From Alcaligenaceae bacterium (GTDB lineage: Bacteria; Pseudomonadota; Gammaproteobacteria; Burkholderiales; Burkholderiaceae_B): a stretch of DNA of 64,000 nucleotides. Location of the stretch: positions 124,001 to 188,000 of the forward strand of contig JACCET010000003.1 of NCBI GenBank assembly GCA_013416405.1. The letters run 5' to 3'. The notes below the pieces were generated by a model that saw only the letters and a list, made by a program, of their open reading frames with translations, searched no databases and was not told where the DNA came from. Position numbers and translations under genes: made by a program. Positions 18,953 through 29,640 of this stretch are shown here, piece after piece (positions within the stretch are counted from its first letter, which is position 1; every line of letters begins with the position of its first letter).

Positions 18953-19876
18953 TCAGGAGTTGTGTACCGGGAAGAGTCCCTTGGGCTTGATGGCCAGCAC
19001 GGCGGCCATGAGCAAGTAGATCATCATGGAGGCGAGTGCGGGCCCGGCGATATCGGCGCTGCTACGTTCAAGAAAACTTCGCAGCAGGGAAGGCAACAGT
19101 GTGCGGCCCAATGTATCGACGACTCCGACGATCAGGGCGGCGTAGAAGGCGCCACGTATAGAGCCTATGCCGCCAATGACTATAACCACCATGGTCAGGA
19201 TCAGTATGGGTTCGCCCATGCCTGCCTGCACGGACATGATGGGCCCTGCCAGCAGACCGGCCACTCCGGCCAGCACGGCGCCCAGTGCAAACAGTAGGGA
19301 ATTGAGTAGCGCAATATTCACGCCCAAGGCGCCGACCATGGTTCGGTTGGTGGCACCTGCGCGTATCAGCATGCCGATGCGGGTGCGGTGTATGAGCAGG
19401 TAGCAGCCCAGGGCGATTAGCAGGCCCGAGGCAATGATGACGAAACGGTAGGCTGGATAATTGACAATGCCGAACAGACTGATGGAGCCCAATAGAAACT
19501 CGGGTATGTCCATGTAATAGGGTGAAGGCCCCCAAATCATGCGGGCAATTTCATTGAAAAAGAGAATTAGGCCGAAGGTGGCCAATACCTGATCCAGGTG
19601 GTCGCGCTGATAGAGTTTTCGCAGTGCCACCCATTCCACCGCCAGGCCCAGCGCCATCATGGCGGGAATCAATAAAAGGGCAGCGAGTATGAAAGAGCCG
19701 GTATGGCTGTACAGTGACGCGGCAAAGAAGGCGCCCATCATGTACATGGAGCCATGTGCCAGATTGACGAAGCTCATGATGCCGAAAACCAGGGTCAGGC
19801 CGGCAGCCATCAGGAACAACAGAACGCCCAGCTGCAGGCCGTTCAACGACTGAATAATGAATAGATTAAGGCTCAA
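18953..19876 (-). CDS. livH: Branched-chain amino acid ABC transporter permease LivH
   Basis: A 307-residue inner-membrane permease of the LivH type, with the early motif LGVLLFLMAAGLTLVFGIM and the NLAHGS element. I chose TTG 19876 because GGAGG lies 5 bases upstream and the protein then opens at the expected LNLFIIQSLNGL. The upstream in-frame codons (encoding MRPAARLAV...) lie in the intercistronic gap after livK. It is followed by livM. Confidence 0.9.
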   Translation of the reverse strand: MSLNLFIIQSLNGLQLGVLLFLMAAGLTLVFGIMSFVNLAHGSMYMMGAFFAASLYSHTGSFILAALLLIPAMMALGLAVEWVALRKLYQRDHLDQVLATFGLILFFNEIARMIWGPSPYYMDIPEFLLGSISLFGIVNYPAYRFVIIASGLLIALGCYLLIHRTRIGMLIRAGATNRTMVGALGVNIALLNSLLFALGAVLAGVAGLLAGPIMSVQAGMGEPILILTMVVIVIGGIGSIRGAFYAALIVGVVDTLGRTLLPSLLRSFLERSSADIAGPALASMMIYLLMAAVLAIKPKGLFPVHNS

Positions 19877-19928
19877 AGCGCCCTCCGGCACATCTTGAAC
19901 GGCCAGCCTTGCGGCTGGCCGCAAGGCG

Positions 19929-21131
19929 TTATTTCATGGGGCACAGCTGGTCGAAGTTTGCGCGGGTCTTGATGACTATGGGCGTCTTGGCCTGGAGTTC
20001 GGCTCCGTCGGCGCCCTCGACGACATCTACGCGATAGAACGGTGCGTCGGGGAACTGGTTGGAGTCAAACTTGAAGCTACCGCGAACCGAGTCGAAGTCG
20101 GCGGCTTTCAGCGCGGACAGGACAGCTTCCTTATTGTCGAGCTTGCCGTCGACTTTTTTCAGGGCCGAGGCGATCAGGTTGGCCGCGTCGTAGGATTGGG
20201 CGGCGTACATGGAGGGCTGGCGTTTGTATGCCTTGACGAAAGCCTCGACAAACTGCTTGTTCTGGGCGTTGTCGATATTGGGTGCGTAGGGGGCGCTGGT
20301 AATGGCGCCGACTGCGATCGATTTGAGCGCAGGCAGTGTTGAACCATCGATGCTGGCCGCCGAGATCAAGGGCAACTTGCCCAGCAGGCCGGCCTGGCGG
20401 TATTGCTTGACGAAGTTCACACCCATGCCACCCGGATAGAACATGTAGACGGCATCGGGTTCGGCAGCCTGAAGCTGGGCAATTTCAGCGGAGTAATCGG
20501 GCTGGTTGACTTGGGTATAGACCTCGTCGATGACGTTGCCGGTGTAGTCGCGCTTAAAGCCCGATACGGCATCGCGGCCAGCCTGGTAGTTGGCGGCCAT
20601 GACGTACATGTTTTTATAGCCCAGATCGCTGGCCAGCTGCCCGCCGGCTTCGTGCAGCATGTCGTTGTCCCACGAGGTGGAAAAGAAATACGGTGAGCAT
20701 TGCTTGCCGGCTATGGGTGCCGGACCTGCGTTCGAGCCGATGAAGAAGACTTGGGCGTCTGTGATGGGCTTGTGTATGGCCATCATGACATTCGAGAAGG
20801 TGACGCCGGTGATGATGTCGACGTTCTCGCTTTTAAGCAGCTTGGTGGCTGCCTGTACGCCGATATCGGGTTTGAGCTGGTCGTCTTCGCGTACAACCTC
20901 GACAGGTACTCCACCCAACTTGCCGTCGTTTTGTTCTATGGCCAACATGAACGCGTCGTACTGGTCTTGCCCCAGTGCTCCGCCTGGGCCGGACAAGGTG
21001 CCGATGAAGCCGATCTTGACAGGCTCTTGCGCAAAGCCTGTGGTGGCGCCCAGGATGCCGCATAGGGCGACGGCAGCCATACTGGGACGCAGAAAGCGGC
21101 GGCGCCTTGCTGGCGGGTTAACGAGGTTCAT
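19929..21131 (-). CDS. livK: Periplasmic substrate-binding protein of the Liv-type transporter
   Basis: A 400-residue periplasmic binding protein (peripla_BP_6 class). An arginine-rich n-region (PPARRRRFLRPS) and hydrophobic core form a signal peptide ending near TGFAQEP. VKIGFIGTLSGPGGALGQDQYDAF is the usual mature start for this class. It is the first gene of the five-gene leftward operon. The ligand could be a branched-chain amino acid, an amide or an aromatic acid; the system type alone does not settle it. Confidence 0.9.
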   Translation of the reverse strand: MNLVNPPARRRRFLRPSMAAVALCGILGATTGFAQEPVKIGFIGTLSGPGGALGQDQYDAFMLAIEQNDGKLGGVPVEVVREDDQLKPDIGVQAATKLLKSENVDIITGVTFSNVMMAIHKPITDAQVFFIGSNAGPAPIAGKQCSPYFFSTSWDNDMLHEAGGQLASDLGYKNMYVMAANYQAGRDAVSGFKRDYTGNVIDEVYTQVNQPDYSAEIAQLQAAEPDAVYMFYPGGMGVNFVKQYRQAGLLGKLPLISAASIDGSTLPALKSIAVGAITSAPYAPNIDNAQNKQFVEAFVKAYKRQPSMYAAQSYDAANLIASALKKVDGKLDNKEAVLSALKAADFDSVRGSFKFDSNQFPDAPFYRVDVVEGADGAELQAKTPIVIKTRANFDQLCPMK

Positions 21132-21226
21132 GGTGTCTCCGATTATTTTTTAGGCTAAGCTGCAGTGAACTGAAAAATTACATTAGGTTTCAAGCGCTGA
21201 CCATCGGGAAATACCCAATGAGCATA

Positions 21227-21270
21227 AGAAAAGGCGCAGCCAGCCTTGCCATACAGACTGGGTGCGCCTT
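21227..21270 (-). terminator. Intrinsic terminator after yidC
   Basis: AAGGCGCA (21231-21238) pairs with TGCGCCTT (21263-21270), read on the minus strand with a TTTTCTT exit. It lies 36 bases after the yidC stop and insulates the liv operon promoter region. Confidence 0.75.
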
Positions 21271-21305
21271 CAGGCAACGTTACCGTTACCCGCATGAAAA
21301 AGCAA

Positions 21306-23003
21306 TCAGCGCTGGGCTGCTGCGGTTTCCTTGTCGAGCTTATGCATGATGTAGCGCTGCTGGGCAATGGATACAGCGTTGTTCACGCACCAGTAAAGTA
21401 CCAGGCCGGCAGGGAAGAAGAACATCATGCCACCGAAGACCAAAGGCATGATCATCATGATCTTGGCCTGGGTGGGATCGGGCGGTGTGGGGTTCAGCTT
21501 GATCTGCAGGAACATGGTGGCCATCATGAAGGCCGGCAAAATGAACCAGGGATCGCGTACGGATAAGTCCTGAATCCAGAGTATCCAGGGCGCGCCGCGC
21601 ATTTCAACGCTGCCCAGCAAGACCCAGTACAGCGAAATGAAGACCGGAATCTGGACAACCATGGGCAAGCAGCCGCCCAATGGGTTGATTTTCTCGGTGC
21701 GATACATTTCCATCATGGCTGAATTCAGCTTGGCCTTGTCATCGCCAAACTTTTCACGCAGGGCCTGCAACCTGGGGGTGACCTGCTTCATCTTGGCCAT
21801 GGAGCGATAGCTGGCGGCCGAAAGCGGGTAAAAGACCAGCTTGATCATCAGTGTCAGTGCAACGATGGTCCAGCCCCAGTTGCCCAGTATGGCGTGCAGC
21901 CAGGTCATGATCTTGAACAGGGGCTTGGCGATGATGGTAAGCCAGCCGTAGTCGACCACCAGATCCAGGCCGGGAGCGACCGCAGCCATGGCTTTTTGGT
22001 CTTGGGGGCCCAACCAAAGATCTGCGCTGACGCTGGTGTTTTGCCCCGGTTGAATGGTGCCGGCGCTTTCTATGCTGCGTATAGCGTACAGATTGTCGGA
22101 CAGCCGCAAGGTTTCGTTGTGGCGTATTGTGCCCTGGACAGGAACCCATGCCGATGCAAAGTAGTGCTGGACTATGCCTATCCAGCCATTATCGGCTTGC
22201 TGGGTATAGCTGGCCTTGCCTTTGTCGATGTCCGAGAAGGAGACTTTCTGGAACTTGTCTTCAGCCGAATACAGGGCGGGGCCGGTAAAGGTGTTGTAGA
22301 ACGAAGACGAGTCGGAAGGATCGTTGCCGTCGCGCACCAGTTGCAAATACAGCGAGGGCGTAATGGCTTGCGTACCCAGATTGTAGATATCGTGCTTTAC
22401 ATCGATATCGTAGCTACCCTTGTGCAGGGTAAAGGTTTTTACGACCTTGACGCCATCGGCTTGCGCCTCGAAGACCACGTCCAGGCTATCGCCGGTCAGG
22501 CTGTTCTGGGAGGAAACCAGCGTGAAGGGAGTCAGGTGATTGGGGTAACTTTGCCCATCGGGTGCCCCGATGACACCAGTTTGCGCCAGATAGGTATAGG
22601 CGCTGGTGTTATCCAGCAAGACCATGGGCTGATCTTTGTTACCCGGAGCGGTGTACTTGACCAGTTCGGCCTTGACCAATTGGGCGCCCAGCGTATCAAA
22701 GGTCAGGTCATAGACATCAGTGGTGATGTTGACTTTCTGCGATGTGGCGGCTGGCGCCGGCGTGCTGCCGGTAGGCACGGTTTCGTCGCCCGACGGTGCG
22801 CCGGCCGCTGCGGCTGGAGCGGTATTGGGAACGCTGGGATCAGCCGTTGCAACAGGCGCCGATTGCGGTGCCTGGGCCGTTTGTGTGGCGGTCGAGCTGG
22901 TGCCAAACAAAGAGGGCTTGCCGTTATGCACTTGCCAGTTATTCCATAGCAGCAAGAGCGAGAGAGAAAAAATCATCCAGAGGACGGTGCGTCGGATATC
23001 CAT
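21306..23003 (-). CDS. yidC: Membrane protein insertase YidC
   Basis: A 565-residue inner-membrane insertase (OxaA/Alb3 family). It has an N-terminal anchor helix, then an alanine/proline-rich linker. The large periplasmic beta-domain typical of Gram-negative YidC runs to about residue 340. The insertase core follows with GNWGWTIVALTLMIKLVFYPL and NPLGGCLPMVVQIPVFISLYWVL. It lies downstream of yidD and rnpA in the conserved rpmH-rnpA-yidD-yidC order and is followed by a terminator. Confidence 0.96.
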   Translation of the reverse strand: MDIRRTVLWMIFSLSLLLLWNNWQVHNGKPSLFGTSSTATQTAQAPQSAPVATADPSVPNTAPAAAAGAPSGDETVPTGSTPAPAATSQKVNITTDVYDLTFDTLGAQLVKAELVKYTAPGNKDQPMVLLDNTSAYTYLAQTGVIGAPDGQSYPNHLTPFTLVSSQNSLTGDSLDVVFEAQADGVKVVKTFTLHKGSYDIDVKHDIYNLGTQAITPSLYLQLVRDGNDPSDSSSFYNTFTGPALYSAEDKFQKVSFSDIDKGKASYTQQADNGWIGIVQHYFASAWVPVQGTIRHNETLRLSDNLYAIRSIESAGTIQPGQNTSVSADLWLGPQDQKAMAAVAPGLDLVVDYGWLTIIAKPLFKIMTWLHAILGNWGWTIVALTLMIKLVFYPLSAASYRSMAKMKQVTPRLQALREKFGDDKAKLNSAMMEMYRTEKINPLGGCLPMVVQIPVFISLYWVLLGSVEMRGAPWILWIQDLSVRDPWFILPAFMMATMFLQIKLNPTPPDPTQAKIMMIMPLVFGGMMFFFPAGLVLYWCVNNAVSIAQQRYIMHKLDKETAAAQR

Positions 23004-23127
23004 AGCGCCTGTTTTTAAGTTAAAGCCGAGCGAAAGCCCAACAGTTTAACGTAGCCCAGCTGAATGTCAGATGAGCGTGGATTATTAACAAAAGAGCAAG
23101 TCCGAACTTGATTGCCCCACGGCGGGC

Positions 23128-23367
23128 TCAGGTGTGCCGGTGGGGGTGGTCGGGTTCGGGAACTGGGTCGTATCCGCCCCGGCACCACGGCTGACAACGC
23201 GCGATGCGGCGAGTGGCCAACCATAAGCCCTTCAGGGCTCCGTGAGTTTCTATAGCCTCGATTGCGTACTGCGAGCACGTGGGCGTAAAGCGGCAGCTCC
23301 TGCCCACCCACGGGCTTAACACATACTGGTAGAACCGGATCGGCGCGATAAGCAGCGATTTGATCAT
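23128..23367 (-). CDS. yidD: Membrane protein insertion efficiency factor YidD
   Basis: A 79-residue protein of the YidD family, a membrane-associated helper of YidC. The conserved block [21 protein letters not shown] (about residues 18-38), with its two cysteines, and the downstream CxPW motif are present. The ATG overlaps the rnpA stop (ATGA). Confidence 0.95.
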   Translation of the reverse strand: MIKSLLIAPIRFYQYVLSPWVGRSCRFTPTCSQYAIEAIETHGALKGLWLATRRIARCQPWCRGGYDPVPEPDHPHRHT

Positions 23368-23750
23368 TGCATCGCCCTATCCAGTAATTGGTCGACCTCG
23401 TCGCGTACTTGCTTTTTCAGCACCGTAAGACTGACAGGGTTAACCTTGGAATGTAATCTGAACACCAGGTCGCGCGGCGGCAACACCTGCCGTTTTTTTC
23501 GAAAAGCCTCGCGTATGACGCGCTTGATGGCATTGCGGGTAACCGACTGTGCCGCGAAACGCTTGGCGATGATCAAGCCCAACCGGGCTTGCGCATCCTG
23601 TGCCTCGGGAGTGCCGCGCGGCGTAGTTACAACAAATAAAGCCCCTCTGGCAAGGCGCCGGCCTTTAAGGGCCAGCGCATATTCCGAGGGGCGGTGCAAG
23701 CGGGCCGCAGCAGGAAACGTGGCTCGCGTTGAGGCTGTTTCACCCACCAT
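23364..23750 (-). CDS. rnpA: Ribonuclease P protein component
   Basis: A 128-residue basic protein that assists the RNase P RNA in 5' processing of tRNA precursors. The family signature occurs as [21 protein letters not shown] (RNxxKR type). The N-terminus is slightly extended relative to E. coli ([20 protein letters not shown]). It lies 31 bases after rpmH and overlaps yidD. Confidence 0.95.
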   Translation of the reverse strand: MVGETASTRATFPAAARLHRPSEYALALKGRRLARGALFVVTTPRGTPEAQDAQARLGLIIAKRFAAQSVTRNAIKRVIREAFRKKRQVLPPRDLVFRLHSKVNPVSLTVLKKQVRDEVDQLLDRAMQ

Positions 23751-23781
23751 GGGGCCAGCCGGCTGACACTAAGCGGCAGGC

Positions 23782-23916
23782 TTAAACAGCCAGCTGCTTA
23801 CGGCCTTTGGCGCGGCGTGCGTTGATCACGGCACGACCGCCACGGGTTTTCATGCGGATGCGAAAACCGTGGGTGCGCTTGCGGCGAGTAACTGAAGGTT
23901 GGAAAGTGCGTTTCAT
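23782..23916 (-). CDS. rpmH: 50S ribosomal protein L34
   Basis: A 44-residue, highly basic ribosomal protein: [20 protein letters not shown] at the start and [10 protein letters not shown] at the end match L34 exactly in length and character. A longer in-frame reading with unrelated N-terminal residues exists but is not the gene. It opens the rpmH-rnpA-yidD-yidC operon, divergent from dnaA. Confidence 0.98.
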   Translation of the reverse strand: MKRTFQPSVTRRKRTHGFRIRMKTRGGRAVINARRAKGRKQLAV

Positions 23917-24085
23917 GGATAATCCAAATAAAAGAGCTGCCAACAACCGGCGGCCAGCGTTACAAAACGGCTGGGGCTGCTGGTTCTTGGTAATGAAAAT
24001 TCGGTGTACAGCCCGCCATTTCATCAAATTTTTGGTGTTTAGTCAAATGCTTAGCATAAATACTGGGTGTTTGCGATGTCTTGCC

Positions 24086-24094
24086 TGTGGATAA
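24086..24094. promoter_or_regulatory. DnaA box upstream of dnaA
   Basis: A single perfect TGTGGATAA (TTATCCACA on the other strand) lies 47 bases before the dnaA start, in the rpmH-dnaA gap. One box fits autoregulation of dnaA rather than an origin. Confidence 0.75.
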
Positions 24095-24140
24095 CTACGG
24101 CGCCAACAGGGTAGAATCGAGGTTTACAGAAGTGGTGGAC

Positions 24141-25544
24141 ATGAAAGATTTTTGGCAGACTTGCGTCCAGCGACTGGAACAAGACCTACCCCCGCAGCAA
24201 ATAAGTGCCTGGATACGCCCATTGGTGCCCATTGCGTTCGACCAAGCGCAGGCGGTGCTGCGAGTGTCTGCGCCCAACCGTTTCAAGCTCGATTGGGTAC
24301 GCAAGAACTTTTCTCACAAAATAGAAACGCTGGCCACCGAGTGGTACAAGCGGCCCGTGCAAGTGTCATTCGAGCTGGCAACTGGCGGAGGCGCCGCACG
24401 TGCTGCCGCGCCTGCCCGCGCCAGCACGCCTCAAGCCGAGCCTGCGGCGCCGGGTGCCGCGCCAGCCGTCAATACCGCCGCCGCATTGGTATCGAATGCC
24501 GTGGTCGAGCAGGTACAAGACCGCTCTCGCCTGAATACCGATCTAACCTTCGATAGCTTTGTTACGGGTAAGGCCAACCAGCTCGCGCGCGCTGCTGCTC
24601 TGCAGGTCGCCGAGAACCCCGGTATTTCATACAACCCACTGTTTCTGTATGGCGGTGTGGGGCTGGGCAAGACCCATCTTATGCATGCCATAGGCAATAC
24701 CCTGCTGGCCAACGGCAACGGAGCGCGCGTGCGTTACGTTCATGCCGACCAGTACGTATCAGATGTGGTCAAGGCCTACCAGCGCAAGGCCTTTGACGAA
24801 TTCAAGCGTTACTACCACTCGCTTGATCTGCTGCTGATCGATGATATTCAATTTTTTGCGGGCAAGAACCGCACGCAAGAAGAATTTTTCTATGCGTTCG
24901 AAGCCATGGTGGCTCAGCGCAAGCAAATCATCATTACGTCCGATACCTATCCCAAAGAGCTGGCCAATATAGACAGCCGGCTGATCTCGCGTTTTGATTC
25001 GGGCCTGACCGTTGCCATCGAGCCGCCCGAGCTGGAAATGCGGGTTGCCATTTTGCTGCACAAAGCGCAAACCGAAGGCGTTGCCATGCCCGAGGAAGTT
25101 GCCTTCTTTATTGCCAAGCATTTGCGCAGCAATGTGCGCGAGCTTGAAGGCGCCTTGCGCAAGGTGTCGGCCTATGCTCGATTCCACGGGCGTGAAGTGC
25201 TGACAGTAGACGTTTGCAAAGATGCACTTAAAGATTTGCTGTCGGTGTCCAACGGGCAAATCACGGTAGAAAACATACAAAAGACCGTGGCCGACTTCTA
25301 CAAAATCAAGGTGGCCGACATGTACTCCAAGCGTCGGCCAGCCAATATTGCAATGCCGCGTCAGGTGGCCATGTATTTGGCCAAAGAACTGACGCAAAAA
25401 AGCCTGCCTGAAATCGGCGACTTGTTCGGGGGGCGGGATCACACCACAGTACTGCATGCCGTGCGTAAAATCTCCGACGCCCGATCCAAGCAGACTGAGC
25501 TCAACCACGCACTACACGTATTAGAACAAACCTTAAAAGGATAA
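24141..25544 (+). CDS. dnaA: Chromosomal replication initiator protein DnaA
   Basis: A 467-residue AAA+ initiator. Domain I ([19 protein letters not shown]) is followed by an alanine/proline-rich linker, the ATPase domain with [10 protein letters not shown] and LLLIDDIQF, and the C-terminal DNA-binding signature [12 protein letters not shown] chose ATG 24141; the 20 codons before it are not part of the family. The dnaN ATG follows two bases after the TAA. Confidence 0.97.
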   Translation: MKDFWQTCVQRLEQDLPPQQISAWIRPLVPIAFDQAQAVLRVSAPNRFKLDWVRKNFSHKIETLATEWYKRPVQVSFELATGGGAARAAAPARASTPQAEPAAPGAAPAVNTAAALVSNAVVEQVQDRSRLNTDLTFDSFVTGKANQLARAAALQVAENPGISYNPLFLYGGVGLGKTHLMHAIGNTLLANGNGARVRYVHADQYVSDVVKAYQRKAFDEFKRYYHSLDLLLIDDIQFFAGKNRTQEEFFYAFEAMVAQRKQIIITSDTYPKELANIDSRLISRFDSGLTVAIEPPELEMRVAILLHKAQTEGVAMPEEVAFFIAKHLRSNVRELEGALRKVSAYARFHGREVLTVDVCKDALKDLLSVSNGQITVENIQKTVADFYKIKVADMYSKRRPANIAMPRQVAMYLAKELTQKSLPEIGDLFGGRDHTTVLHAVRKISDARSKQTELNHALHVLEQTLKG

Positions 25545-25546
25545 CC

Positions 25547-26656
25547 ATGCAACTCGTACAAGCGACTCGTGATGCATTGCTCAAACCGTTATCGACTGTA
25601 GCGGGCATTGTCGAACGAAGAAACACGCTGCCCATACTTGCCAATATTCTGTTGCGTAAAGAAGGCAAGGGCGTGGCATTCATTGCGACCGACCTCGAGG
25701 TACAAATCACGACGCACGCCGAATTTGGCGTTGGCGACGAAAACGAGTCGACGACAGTTGCCGCGCGCAAGCTGGTGGATATCTTGCGCGCCTTGCCCGA
25801 TACCGGTGACATCAAGCTGGGCCTGGCCAGCTCCAAGCTGTCGGTGCAGTCAGGCAAAAGCCGTTTTGCACTGCAAACACTGGCCGCCAGCGAATACCCT
25901 ACCCTGGCCCAGCCGGAAAAATGGGACGTCTCGTTTTCATTGCCACAGAAAACGCTGAAGCACTTGTTCAATATGGTGCACTTTGCCATGGCTCAGCAAG
26001 ACATCCGCTACTACCTGAATGGTTTGCTGTTTGTTTTCGAGCCCGGTTTTGTGCGGGCGGTTGCAACCGACGGACACCGCCTGGCGCATAGCGGCACCGC
26101 TGTTGAAGGCATAAGCGAAAAGCACGATGTGATCGTGCCGCGCAAAACAGTGCTTGAAATGCAACGTCTGCTTGGCGATACCGACGAGCCGGTTTCCATC
26201 GATGTGGCTGTGGGCCAGATTCGTTTCCGCTTTGGCGATGTCGAGCTGGTGTCCAAGCTTGTCGAGGGCAAGTTCCCCGACTTCACGCGCGTCATCCCCA
26301 GCAACTATACGCGGCACTTTGCCGTGAACCGCGACATCCTGCAGGGCAGCCTGCAACGCGCCGCTATTCTTACCACCGACAAGCTCAAGGGCGTGCGCCT
26401 GCAGCTGTCCGATAACCAGCTGAAAATATCGTCAACCAACGCCGAGCAGGAAGAGGCCCAGGAAGAGATCGATATCGACTATGCACACGAGCCACTCGAT
26501 GTTGGCTTTAACGTCAGCTATCTGCTCGATGTCCTGGCCAACGTCAAGACCGAAACCATACAGTGGTCGGTTCAGCCGGATGTCAATGCATCGGCACTAA
26601 TTACGTCGCCCGAAGACGACCAGTTCAAATACGTAGTCATGCCGATGCGAATCTAG
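25547..26656 (+). CDS. dnaN: DNA polymerase III beta subunit (sliding clamp)
   Basis: A 369-residue protein with three repeated clamp domains: MQLVQATRDALLKPLSTVAG at the start, the ATDGHRLAH motif in the middle and the C-terminal VMPMRI ending typical of beta clamps. It begins 2 bases after the dnaA stop and precedes gyrB in the standard order. Confidence 0.97.
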   Translation: MQLVQATRDALLKPLSTVAGIVERRNTLPILANILLRKEGKGVAFIATDLEVQITTHAEFGVGDENESTTVAARKLVDILRALPDTGDIKLGLASSKLSVQSGKSRFALQTLAASEYPTLAQPEKWDVSFSLPQKTLKHLFNMVHFAMAQQDIRYYLNGLLFVFEPGFVRAVATDGHRLAHSGTAVEGISEKHDVIVPRKTVLEMQRLLGDTDEPVSIDVAVGQIRFRFGDVELVSKLVEGKFPDFTRVIPSNYTRHFAVNRDILQGSLQRAAILTTDKLKGVRLQLSDNQLKISSTNAEQEEAQEEIDIDYAHEPLDVGFNVSYLLDVLANVKTETIQWSVQPDVNASALITSPEDDQFKYVVMPMRI

Positions 26657-26746
26657 GCTTGTGCAATGTCTCGTTGAACGAAGCGAGTCCGGGCGTGCCG
26701 GCCCAGGCGCTTCAATAGCCGCAAGGCGTAAATAAGGTTTTCATAA

Positions 26747-29200
<2,454 letters not shown>

Positions 29201-29272
29201 GGGTGTGTTGGTTTTGGGAATAGTTGGCCAAGTGTTGTAGGATAAGTTGGCCACTGTTCCTTAGATGAAGGG

Positions 29273-29307
29273 AGCGGTCAACTTTTTTGAGTGGCCGCTT
29301 TCTTTTT
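29273..29307 (+). terminator. Intrinsic terminator after gyrB
   Basis: A GAGCGGTCA (29272-29280) arm pairs imperfectly with TGGCCGCTT (29292-29300), then TCTTTTTATT. It ends the dnaA-dnaN-gyrB series. The rest of the 29201-29640 gap has no convincing gene; it holds one isolated CRISPR-repeat-like hairpin (29401-29429). Confidence 0.7.
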
Positions 29308-29640
29308 ATTGAAGTAGTAGGTTGATGTAACAGGGCCCATTCATGAGCATAGAGTTCTTACGTACCCCTCTTGAAAAGGCCAGTTATTTGGCTGCTCTGC
29401 CTTCAACCCGCGCAAGCGGGGATGAAAAGCTTATAGTCAGAATGCTATTTTTGAGAGTAAGGAATTGCCGGCAAAACGTTTCCCCAGTTGCGCGACGTTC
29501 GATTTCACCATAACAAACGATAATTAGAAAACTCAATCGGAAAAACCATTGCGCTGAAAGAACTATCTGTTTTATGCTGAATGCTACATTTGGAAACTAT
29601 CGGCATCGGCTGGACTTCGCTGACTCTAATGAGATCGAAC

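Noticed and set aside
23782-24027. A longer rpmH reading frame
   Set aside because: The upstream residues are not ribosomal; the ATG at 23916 gives the standard 44-residue L34.
29401-29429. A CRISPR array
   Set aside because: Only one repeat-like copy exists and no cas gene is in the window; it is reported only as an observation.
29343-29513. A 56-codon open frame starting ATGAGCATAG in the gyrB-sulfatase gap
   Set aside because: It has no Shine-Dalgarno and no recognisable sequence, and it runs through the CRISPR-like hairpin; I judge it chance.
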